Positions 1 through 6,232 of a DNA stretch of 14,528 nucleotides are shown in pieces (the first letter of the stretch is position 1; each line of letters opens with the position of its first letter). Below the pieces are notes generated by a model that saw only the letters and a program-made list of their open reading frames with translations, did not search any database and was not told the DNA's origin. The DNA lies in the NCBI GenBank assembly GCA_030609975.1, contig JAUWSR010000057.1:1-14528 (forward strand), written 5' to 3'. This DNA comes from Acidobacteriota bacterium (GTDB lineage Bacteria > Acidobacteriota > Aminicenantia > Aminicenantales > Aminicenantaceae). A program made the translations under genes and the position numbers.

Positions 1-255
1 TCTCTGTTTTTCTCGGCTCTGCGGAACTCCGCATGTTTACATATCCCGCGCTACCTTAACCTCAGATACACTTGAACCGAGTTATAGATCATCTCGTGCT
101 CACAACAGTCCTCGAGCCCGACTTCATCGGGTTCCCTCCAAAAACAGTTCGGAAAGGCTAAATCCTCCGATGTCGCTCAATTCATCCCCAAATTCTATGT
201 AACATACGCATCTATACGTCAATCACGGTTTAGGGGATGCTTCCTAAATCTTTCC
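1..255. other. non-coding left end, no convincing gene
   Basis: No recognisable gene is seen in these 255 bases. On the minus strand there is a 32-codon open frame with a TTG start (222 down to 124), but it lacks a clear Shine-Dalgarno sequence and I recognise no family. Two small hairpins are visible: TGCGG-AACT-CCGCA at 20-33 and CCCGA-CTTCA-TCGGG around 119-131. Neither is followed by a T-run on either strand, so I do not call a terminator. No tRNA-like T-loop could be folded. Confidence 0.5.
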
Positions 256-528
256 TCATCCACACATCACCGATCCCCCATTGACGTTGATCACCTCGCC
301 GACGATGTGGCGAGCCATGTCCGACACTAAGAACAGGATGGGCCCTGCGATGTCTTCAGGTGGAGGAATACGCTTTAAGGGGATGCCGGCTTCGATCTTC
401 TCTCGGAACCCCGGCTGGGCGAAAACTTCCGTGCACATTTCCGTGTCCACCCATCCTGGTGCCACGCAATTCACCATGATATTAAGCGGAGCGAGTTCCG
501 CACCCAAAGACTTGGTAAAATCGATCAT
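256..528 (-). pseudogene. C-terminal fragment of a short-chain dehydrogenase/reductase (FabG-like SDR)
   Basis: The 90 codons match the last third of a classical SDR oxidoreductase (usual length about 245-255 residues). The fragment opens at the helix after the catalytic Tyr-x-x-x-Lys (DFTKSLGAELAPLNI), runs through the VNCVAPGWVDTEM stretch and the P-x-EDIAGPILFLVSD helix, and ends with the conserved GEVINVNGG strand. The N-terminal Rossmann TGxxxGxG motif and the Ser/Tyr/Lys catalytic residues are absent, so it cannot be an active dehydrogenase on its own. Only 42 bp separate it from the acnB stop, leaving no room for the missing part. The first ATG is nevertheless preceded by AGGAG at 8-nt spacing, so the fragment may be translated. 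It ends in TGA. Most likely a truncated gene left by a deletion or rearrangement; a small functional product is possible but unsupported. Confidence 0.72.
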
Positions 529-549
529 GATCTGTTCTCCTGCTCAAGA

Positions 550-570
550 GGACCGTTGGGACAATGGTCC
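550..570 (-). repeat. intercistronic hairpin, copy 1 of the TTGTCYCAA family
   Basis: On the minus strand the space between acnB and the SDR fragment holds a 9-bp stem with one mismatch: GGACCATTG, loop TCC, CAACGGTCC. There is no T-run, so it is not a classical terminator. The central 17 nt match the hairpin ahead of the fumarase gene at 15 of 17 positions (ACCATTGTCYCAAYGGT) and are read in the sense direction of the flanking genes. Confidence 0.55.
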
Positions 571-3129
571 CTACAAGTCGGAGATCCTCTCATATTCCAT
601 GGGGATCTTTTCCAATTCATCAAATTGATGATAGCGATAGATTTCTGTGGTTTTGGGCAGGATCTTTTCCTTAAAGATGCGGAAATATTCCTCAGACGTT
701 GGGAGTTTTCCATTAAGCGCCGTTATCGCAGCGAGTTCCGCTGATCCCAGGTAAACCCGGGTTCCGTCGCCCATGCGGTTGTCGAAATTCCGAGTAGATG
801 TTGAAAGGACCGTGGTTCCCGGACGAACTCTGCCTTGGTTGCCCATACACAGCGAGCAGCCTGGAATCTCGGTCCGAGCCCCGACAGCGGAATATATGGC
901 ATAATATCCTTCCCGTTTGAGCTGTGCCCGATCCATTTTTGTCGGGGGTGTCAGCCAGATACGAGTTCCAAGGTAGCCGGCACCATCAAATATCTTTCCC
1001 GCTGCTCGGAAATGACCGATGTTGGTCATGCAAGAGCCAATGAAGACTTCATCGATCCTCTCGCCCGCAACTTCGGAAAGCAGTTTGACGTCATCCGGAT
1101 CATTGGGACATGCTAGAATCGGCTCCTGAATATCCCCCAAATCGATGTCAAGCACGGCTGCAAAGTCCGCATGCTCATCCCGACTGAGGAGGACTGGATT
1201 CAACAGCCACTTCCGGCAGGTTTCGATCCGTTTTCTCAGGGTATCGGCATCCTGGTAGCCTTCCTCGATCATCTTTTCCATTAGGGCGATATTGCTTCTG
1301 AGAAAAGCGGCCACGCTATCTTCACTTAGGGCATAGGTCCCCCCAGCTGCTGATCGCTCAGCCGTCGCATCGGTCAGCTCATAGGCCTGTTCCGCTGTGA
1401 TCTGAGGCAACCCTTCCATCTCAAGCAGTCTGCCGTTGAACGCGTTTTTCTTGCCTTCTTTAGCTACGGTCAGAAGCCCTTCCTTTATGGCAAAATAGGG
1501 AATCGCATTCACGGCATCACGTAAGGTGATCCCGGGGTTGAGTTGGCCGGAAAATTTAACCAGAACGGATTCGGGCATATCCAGAGGCATAAAGCCCAAG
1601 GCTCCAGCAAAGGCCACCAATCCCGATCCTGCAGGAAAACTGACTCCTAAGGGAAAACGAGTGTGGGAATCTCCTCCCGTACCCATGGTATCAGGCACCA
1701 AGAGCCGATTTAACCACGAGTGTATGACACCGTCTCCCGGCCGCAGGGAAACTCCCTTGCGCTCGGTGACGAATTTCGCAAGGGAAGTATGCATGGACAC
1801 ATCCGTAGGTTTGGGGTAGGCGGCGGTATGACAGAAAGACTGCATAAAGAGCTCGGATTGGAACTCTAAGCAGGCAAGTTCTGTGAGCTCATCTGCTGTC
1901 ATGGGCCCGGTTGTATCTTGTGATCCCACCGTAGACATCTTGGGTTCACAGGCCGAGCCGGGAAGAACACCTGCGTTCCCGCAGGCTTTACCCACGATTT
2001 TTTGACCTAAAGAGTAGCCTTGTCCCTCCCGGGGTTCGGGATTGACAATAGGAGTAAAAAAATCGGCCTCCGGTTTTCCCAACACTCTCCTGGCTTTATT
2101 GGTAAGAGTGCGTCCGATGATCAAACTCAACCGTCCGCCGGCCCTGAATTCATCGTTCAAGCTAGAAGGCCGGAGTTCAAATTTCGATAAAAGCACACCT
2201 TTCTCATCAGAAATTTTCCCTTCGCGGATATCGAGTGTGATGAGCTTTCCAGTTTCCAAGCGGCTGACATCACATTTAATGGGAAGTCCCCCGGAGTCCT
2301 CTACCGTGTTAAAGAAAATAGGCGCGATGAGACCTCCCAAGACCACTCCTCCCCTTCTTTTGTTAGGAACAAAGGGGATATTATCTCCAATATGCCACAA
2401 CAGAGAATTGGTTGCAGACTTCCGCGAAGAGCCCGTTCCTACAACATCGCCCACAAAAACGACCTTACGACCAAGTTCCTGCTGACCCTGTATTGCTTCG
2501 ATGCCTCCCGGAAAGCGCGTTTCTCCCATGGAGAGAGCATGCAGAGGAATATCCGGCCGGCTCCAAGCGTGCTTGGCCGGTGAAAAGTCATCTGTATTGG
2601 TCTCTCCCTCTACTTTATAGACCATCAGTTCCATCTGTTCGGGCAATGGAGAACGTGATAAGAACCACTCGCCTTGGGCCCAGGAATTCAAAACCTGTTC
2701 GGCAGATCCGTAACTCTTCGCTAATTCAACGATTTTACCAAAAGCAGCATAGACCAGGATGATGTTTTTCAAGGCCTCAACAGCCGGCTCTGCCAATTTC
2801 CCATCCTCAAGGAAAGCGATGAGAGGGTCGACATTGTATCCTCCTAACATGGTCCCCAAGAGAAAAACCGCATCCTCGGAGGAGATCACGGAAGTTCCGA
2901 TCTCACTACGAGCAACTTTGGCTAACCAATCCGCTTTGATCCGGGCGGCTGGATCCACGCCCGGCGCTATTCTTGTTCTAAGCAGATTTCCATAAAATTC
3001 CCCTTGCGCGGAAGGCAGATCTTCCTCTAATAGTCGACAGACCGCCTGTGTCTGTTCTGCAGTCAGCGGCAGGGGCGGAATCCCCAGAACGCTTCTCTCT
3101 TCAACATGACTAAAATAGGCATCCAGCAT
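571..3129 (-). CDS. acnB: AcnB-type aconitate hydratase / 2-methylisocitrate dehydratase
   Basis: Cytoplasmic [4Fe-4S] hydro-lyase interconverting citrate and isocitrate via cis-aconitate; AcnB enzymes often also dehydrate 2-methylisocitrate. The 852 residues compare with about 865 in E. coli AcnB. Domain order is that of AcnB and not AcnA: an N-terminal helical HEAT-like domain (about 1-160), the swivel domain (about 165-370, with VGTGSSRKSATNS), then the catalytic domains. The cluster ligands appear as Cys700 in GSCMTNIGHFRAAGK and Cys758/Cys761 in CSLCMGNQGR. The substrate-binding stretch GGDSHTRFPLGVSFPAGSGL is intact. The ATG start has TTGGAG 8 nt upstream. The gene is divergent from mdh and stops at TAG, 42 bp before the SDR fragment. 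In the family the HEAT domain mediates dimerisation and, as iron-free apoprotein, mRNA binding. No sign of damage. Confidence 0.97.
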   Translation of the reverse strand: MLDAYFSHVEERSVLGIPPLPLTAEQTQAVCRLLEEDLPSAQGEFYGNLLRTRIAPGVDPAARIKADWLAKVARSEIGTSVISSEDAVFLLGTMLGGYNVDPLIAFLEDGKLAEPAVEALKNIILVYAAFGKIVELAKSYGSAEQVLNSWAQGEWFLSRSPLPEQMELMVYKVEGETNTDDFSPAKHAWSRPDIPLHALSMGETRFPGGIEAIQGQQELGRKVVFVGDVVGTGSSRKSATNSLLWHIGDNIPFVPNKRRGGVVLGGLIAPIFFNTVEDSGGLPIKCDVSRLETGKLITLDIREGKISDEKGVLLSKFELRPSSLNDEFRAGGRLSLIIGRTLTNKARRVLGKPEADFFTPIVNPEPREGQGYSLGQKIVGKACGNAGVLPGSACEPKMSTVGSQDTTGPMTADELTELACLEFQSELFMQSFCHTAAYPKPTDVSMHTSLAKFVTERKGVSLRPGDGVIHSWLNRLLVPDTMGTGGDSHTRFPLGVSFPAGSGLVAFAGALGFMPLDMPESVLVKFSGQLNPGITLRDAVNAIPYFAIKEGLLTVAKEGKKNAFNGRLLEMEGLPQITAEQAYELTDATAERSAAGGTYALSEDSVAAFLRSNIALMEKMIEEGYQDADTLRKRIETCRKWLLNPVLLSRDEHADFAAVLDIDLGDIQEPILACPNDPDDVKLLSEVAGERIDEVFIGSCMTNIGHFRAAGKIFDGAGYLGTRIWLTPPTKMDRAQLKREGYYAIYSAVGARTEIPGCSLCMGNQGRVRPGTTVLSTSTRNFDNRMGDGTRVYLGSAELAAITALNGKLPTSEEYFRIFKEKILPKTTEIYRYHQFDELEKIPMEYERISDL

Positions 3130-3173
3130 GGTTTTGACTCCAATATTTTTGATAAGATCAGATTAAAAAGAAG

Positions 3174-3202
3174 ATGATATAACAGACTCTCCAAAAGTTC
3201 AA
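3174..3202 (-). promoter_or_regulatory. sigma70-like promoter for acnB
   Basis: Reading leftward: -35 TTGAAC (3202-3197), a 17-nt spacer, -10 TATCAT (3179-3174). Transcription would start near 3167, giving a leader of about 38 nt before the acnB ATG. Spacing is ideal; the -35 is 4 of 6 and the -10 is 5 of 6 to consensus. Judged by eye. Confidence 0.5.
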
Positions 3203-3218
3203 ATAAGATAACTTATTT
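3201..3218. promoter_or_regulatory. dyad between the acnB and mdh promoters (candidate operator)
   Basis: Perfect 7-bp inverted repeat AAATAAG-ATAA-CTTATTT. It overlaps the proposed acnB -35 by 2 bp and ends 3 bp before the proposed mdh -35, so one bound regulator could act on both promoters. The ATAAG/CTTAT half-site is AT-rich and I do not assign it to a named regulator. Confidence 0.45.
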
Positions 3219-3221
3219 ATG

Positions 3222-3250
3222 TTGATTTTGCCCCCAAAAAGTTATACTAT
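3222..3250 (+). promoter_or_regulatory. sigma70-like promoter for the mdh-fum-suc operon
   Basis: -35 TTGATT at 3222-3227. The -10 can be read as TACTAT at 3245-3250 (17-nt spacer) or as the better-matching TATACT at 3243-3248 (15-nt spacer). Either gives a leader of about 150 nt before mdh, unusually long and holding a small ORF and a hairpin. Confidence 0.5.
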
Positions 3251-3296
3251 TCTCTCTTTTATTTTACGGTTCCAATTATTTTAGGGAAAACTAATC

Positions 3297-3374
3297 ATGG
3301 GTAATGCTGTGATCGAAAGAGCTATGGTGAATCTGTTGTCCCAACAGACCGTCTTCATATTCGGAACAGGTTAG
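3297..3374 (+). CDS. possible 25-residue leader ORF upstream of mdh
   Basis: ATG at 3297, 25 codons, TAG at 3372-3374, ending 35 nt before the mdh ATG. The product would be MGNAVIERAMVNLLSQQTVF followed by IFGTG. A weak AGGG lies about 10 nt upstream. It sits wholly within the expected mdh leader and contains the hairpin at 3332-3348, so translating it could alter folding of the leader. I recognise no family and there are no runs of regulatory codons as in amino-acid attenuators. It could equally be a chance ORF. Confidence 0.25.
   Translation: MGNAVIERAMVNLLSQQTVFIFGTG
3332..3348 (+). repeat. leader hairpin, copy 2 of the TTGTCYCAA family
   Basis: Perfect 7-bp stem TCTGTTG with loop TCC and return CAACAGA, 61 nt upstream of the mdh ATG. 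It has the same 17-nt length and the same core TTGTCCCAA as the hairpins at 550-570 (minus strand) and 4378-4394. No following T-run. Confidence 0.5.
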
Positions 3375-3409
3375 TTTAATAATATTCGCTACCTATAAAG
3401 GAGGTAATC

Positions 3410-4348
3410 ATGAGAAAAAAAATCGCACTTATCGGCGGAGGTCAGATCGGCCAGATCCTGGCTATGCTGGCCGCTCAAAAAGAGATGGGAGATATCGTGG
3501 TCTTGGACATCCCCGACTATGTGAATCCCGTTAAGGGAAAAGCCCTCGATCTGATGGAAATGGCCCCTCACGGCAACTATGATGCCGAGATCACAGGCAC
3601 TTCGGACTACAAAGATATCGCAGGCGCTGACATCTGTATCATCACAGCCGGGAAACCCCGCCAGGCCGGCATGACCCGAGAGGACCTGCTCACCACCTAT
3701 ATCAAGATCATTTCGGATGTGGCTAAGGGCATCAAGGAAAATGCGCCCGATGCGTTCTGTATCGTGTTGACCAATCCTCTCGATGCCATGGTCTACACAT
3801 TCCACCAGATCACCGGATTCCCCAAAAACCAGGTTATCGGCATGGCTGGTACTTTAGATACAGCCCGCTATCGTTCCTTCCTGGCTATGGAGTTGAATGT
3901 GTCGGTGGCGGATATCGCCGGAACCGTATTGGGTGGACATGGCCCGACCATGGTTCCACTGCCTCGCCTGACCACAGTTGGCGGCGTTCCTTTGACCGAT
4001 ATCGCCGACCAGGATCTTATCGATCGTGTGGTGGACAGAACCCGCAAAGCCGGGACCGAGATCGTGCAGCTCTTCGGGAAAGGCTCCGCTTTCTTCAGCC
4101 CTGCCTGGAGCGCCATTGTCATCGCTGAATCCTACCTTAAGGACAAACGGCGCGTTCTTCCCGGAGCCGCACTCTGTGAAGGTGAATACGGCATCAATGG
4201 CCTGTTCCTCGGTGTCCCCTGCCTGATCTCAGCCAAGGGCGTGGAAAAGATCTTACAGATCACACTTGCCGAAGATGAAAAGGCCCGGCTGGCCGCCACT
4301 TTAGAAGCAGTCCAAAAGACTGTTGACGAGTGCAAGACCTATTTCTAA
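3410..4348 (+). CDS. mdh: NAD-dependent malate dehydrogenase, LDH-like type
   Basis: Reversible oxidation of malate to oxaloacetate in the cytoplasm. At 312 residues it is a typical member of the LDH-like MDH group. Visible motifs: nucleotide-binding GGGQIG (9-14), Asp33 at the end of the second strand (NAD preference), the mobile loop GKPRQAGMTRED with Arg84 in the position that selects malate over lactate and Arg90, TNPLDAM (121-127), Asp150 and Arg153 in GTLDTARYR, and catalytic His177 in GGHG. The residue after GGHG is Pro where Asp is common. The start is firm: AAGGAGG lies 5 nt before the ATG. First main gene of a rightward operon with the fumarase beta subunit, sucC and sucD, divergent from acnB. 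Ends in TAA. Confidence 0.96.
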   Translation: MRKKIALIGGGQIGQILAMLAAQKEMGDIVVLDIPDYVNPVKGKALDLMEMAPHGNYDAEITGTSDYKDIAGADICIITAGKPRQAGMTREDLLTTYIKIISDVAKGIKENAPDAFCIVLTNPLDAMVYTFHQITGFPKNQVIGMAGTLDTARYRSFLAMELNVSVADIAGTVLGGHGPTMVPLPRLTTVGGVPLTDIADQDLIDRVVDRTRKAGTEIVQLFGKGSAFFSPAWSAIVIAESYLKDKRRVLPGAALCEGEYGINGLFLGVPCLISAKGVEKILQITLAEDEKARLAATLEAVQKTVDECKTYF

Positions 4349-4377
4349 TCCTCCTGCGGATTTGAACTCGGGTAGAA

Positions 4378-4394
4378 ACCATTGTCTCAATGGT
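4378..4394 (+). repeat. intercistronic hairpin, copy 3 of the TTGTCYCAA family
   Basis: Perfect 7-bp stem ACCATTG, loop TCT, return CAATGGT, in the 67-bp gap between mdh and the fumarase gene, ending 21 nt before that ATG. It has no T-run. Its 17 nt match copy 1 near position 560 (minus strand) at 15 positions. Confidence 0.55.
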
Positions 4395-4415
4395 CTGCCT
4401 TAATGAGGAGAAATA

Positions 4416-4973
4416 ATGGCCGAACATCACATTACCACTCCGGTTTCGGACTCGGTTATCGAAAAGCTTCGTACCGGCGACTCAGTCTTTATCACGGGTT
4501 TTTTGTACACGGGTAGAGATTCTGCTCACAAAAAACTGATCGATTTAGTTGAAGCCGGCAAAGACCTCCCTATCGAGCTGCAGGGTCAACTGATCTACTA
4601 CGTAGGCCCTACCCCTGCCAGGCCCGGAAAGGTCATCGGCTCTGCCGGACCTACCACCAGCTATCGGATGGACTCCTTCGCCCCCACTCTGCACAAACTT
4701 GGACTTAAAGGCACTATTGGCAAAGGCAAACGCAGCGATGAAGTTAAAGAGTCTCTGAAAAAATACAAGGGTGTCTATCTGGCTGCGGTGGGAGGTGCAG
4801 GTGCACTCATATCACAGAGTATCGTCGAAGCTGAGGTGATCGCCTATCCCGAGCTGGGACCGGAAGCGATTCGGAGAGTTAAAGTTGAGAATTTTCCCTG
4901 CCTTGTGGTCAACGATATGTACGGTGGAGACCTCTACGCAGAGGGAAAACAAAAGTACCAAATAAAAGACTGA
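4416..4973 (+). CDS. class I fumarate hydratase, beta subunit
   Basis: Smaller subunit of the two-subunit iron-sulfur fumarase (fumarate + water to malate). The 185 residues match the 'Fe-S type hydro-lyase, tartrate/fumarate beta region' along their whole length: GRDSAHK (33-39), the long conserved block GPTPARPGKVIGSAGPTTSY (64-83) continuing RMD, a KGxxGKGKRS segment (98-107), and the C-terminal NFPCLVVNDMYGGDLY. In this family the [4Fe-4S] cluster is bound by cysteines of the alpha subunit, which is not encoded in the window; the beta subunit should need an alpha partner from elsewhere. The tartrate dehydratase beta subunit is the main alternative; the mdh/sucCD context favours fumarase. 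Start supported by GAGGAG 5 nt before the ATG; stop TGA. Confidence 0.9.
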   Translation: MAEHHITTPVSDSVIEKLRTGDSVFITGFLYTGRDSAHKKLIDLVEAGKDLPIELQGQLIYYVGPTPARPGKVIGSAGPTTSYRMDSFAPTLHKLGLKGTIGKGKRSDEVKESLKKYKGVYLAAVGGAGALISQSIVEAEVIAYPELGPEAIRRVKVENFPCLVVNDMYGGDLYAEGKQKYQIKD

Positions 4974-5022
4974 TCGGACAAGGAGCCGGGGATCTTCCCT
5001 GGCTCCTTGTTTCACTGTCCGA
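4974..5022 (+). other. strong intercistronic stem-loop between fumarase beta and sucC
   Basis: Begins directly after the fumarase stop. Main stem ACAAGGAGCC (4978-4987) pairs perfectly with GGCTCCTTGT (5001-5010), and GGG/CCC can pair inside it. An alternative outer pairing TCGGACA (4974-4980) with TGTCCGA (5016-5022) shares the ACA and competes with it. The following bases (TTCACTG) are not a T-run, so it is at best a weak terminator; an mRNA-processing or stability element inside the operon is more likely. Confidence 0.6.
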
Positions 5023-5060
5023 TTCTATAAAACCAATATTTATTTAAAGGATTTTTAACT

Positions 5061-6221
5061 ATGAAAATTCATGAATACCAAGCCAAACAGATCCTCAGTC
5101 AATTCGGTGTTCGTATTCCCCGGGGAGAGATCGCAGATAACCCGGCTCGAGCCCGAGAGATAGCAGAGGAGATCGGCCCTCGGGTTGTTGTAAAAGCACA
5201 GATCCACGCCGGCGGACGCGGCAAGGGTGGCGGTGTGAAACTGGCCAACACTCCAGGCGAAGCCGAAAATTTGGCGGACCAGATCATCGGCATGAATCTC
5301 GTGACCCACCAAACCGGCCCCGAGGGTAAACGGGTCAAACGCGTGCTCATCGAGGACGCGCTTGACATCGGGAGAGAGCTCTATATTGGAATCGTGATCG
5401 ATCGTGCTCAGGAATCCCCGGTTGTGATGGCTTCCTCTGAAGGCGGTATGGAGATCGAGAAAGTCGCTGCCGAAACCCCGGAATTGATCTTTAAGGAGCA
5501 CATCGATCCGGCCACTGGTTTTCAAGGATTCCAAGCCAGAAAACTGGCCTTTAAGCTGGGACTATCGGGTGACACTTTCAAGCAGGCTGTGAAGTTCTTG
5601 AGTGCACTCTACAAGGCCTTTCAATCTTCCGATGCCTCCCTGGCTGAGATCAACCCCCTTTTAATTACCAAACAGGGAGATGTATTGGCCTTGGATGCTA
5701 AGATGAATTTCGATGACAATGCCCTGAGGCGCCACCCGGATATCGCAGAGATGAGAGACCTGGATGAAGAGGATCCCCTCGAAGTGGAAGCCTCTCGCCA
5801 CGACCTCAATTACATCAAATTGGATGGAAACGTGGGCTGCATGGTCAATGGTGCAGGCCTGGCCATGGCCACCATGGATATTATCATGTATTCCGGCGGT
5901 ATGCCGGCAAATTTCTTGGATGTGGGTGGTGGAGTTTCCGAAGAAGCCGTTAAAAACGCCTTTCAGATCCTGGTTTCGGATAAAGATGTCAAGGCGGCTT
6001 TGGTCAATATCTTCGGTGGGATCGTCCGCTGCGACCTGGTGGCCAACGGCATCGTAAAGGCTGCCAAGGAGCTTGATCTCACTATTCCCATGGTGATAAG
6101 ACTCGAGGGCACCAATGTCGAACTCGGTAAAAAGATCCTGCAAGACTCGGGATTATCATTCTTCTCAGCTTCCAGCATGAAAGAGGCGGCGGAAAAAGTC
6201 GTCCCCCTGGCTAATCAGTAA
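5061..6221 (+). CDS. sucC: succinyl-CoA synthetase (ADP-forming), beta subunit
   Basis: Nucleotide-binding subunit of the enzyme that couples succinyl-CoA + ADP + Pi to succinate + CoA + ATP. 386 residues against 388 in E. coli. The N-terminal ATP-grasp part (about 1-235) shows MKIHEYQAKQIL, the glycine-rich AQIHAGGRGKGGGVKLA (46-62), Glu197/Asn199 in EINPL and Asp212 in LDAK. The C-terminal ligase domain shows GCMVNGAGLAMATMD (259-273), the NIFGGIVRCDLVANGI power-helix region (316-331) and RLEGTNVELGKKIL. ADP rather than GDP use is inferred from family resemblance and not proven. The start has AAAGGA about 9 nt upstream. It precedes sucD by 11 bp, and the sucD Shine-Dalgarno overlaps the sucC stop codon. 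Confidence 0.96.
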   Translation: MKIHEYQAKQILSQFGVRIPRGEIADNPARAREIAEEIGPRVVVKAQIHAGGRGKGGGVKLANTPGEAENLADQIIGMNLVTHQTGPEGKRVKRVLIEDALDIGRELYIGIVIDRAQESPVVMASSEGGMEIEKVAAETPELIFKEHIDPATGFQGFQARKLAFKLGLSGDTFKQAVKFLSALYKAFQSSDASLAEINPLLITKQGDVLALDAKMNFDDNALRRHPDIAEMRDLDEEDPLEVEASRHDLNYIKLDGNVGCMVNGAGLAMATMDIIMYSGGMPANFLDVGGGVSEEAVKNAFQILVSDKDVKAALVNIFGGIVRCDLVANGIVKAAKELDLTIPMVIRLEGTNVELGKKILQDSGLSFFSASSMKEAAEKVVPLANQ

Positions 6222-6232
6222 AGGAGTCCAAC

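Noticed and set aside
1..255. tRNA or other known structured RNA on the minus strand
   Set aside because: A GGTTCAAG string resembles a T-loop, but the flanking bases do not pair and no acceptor stem can be formed.
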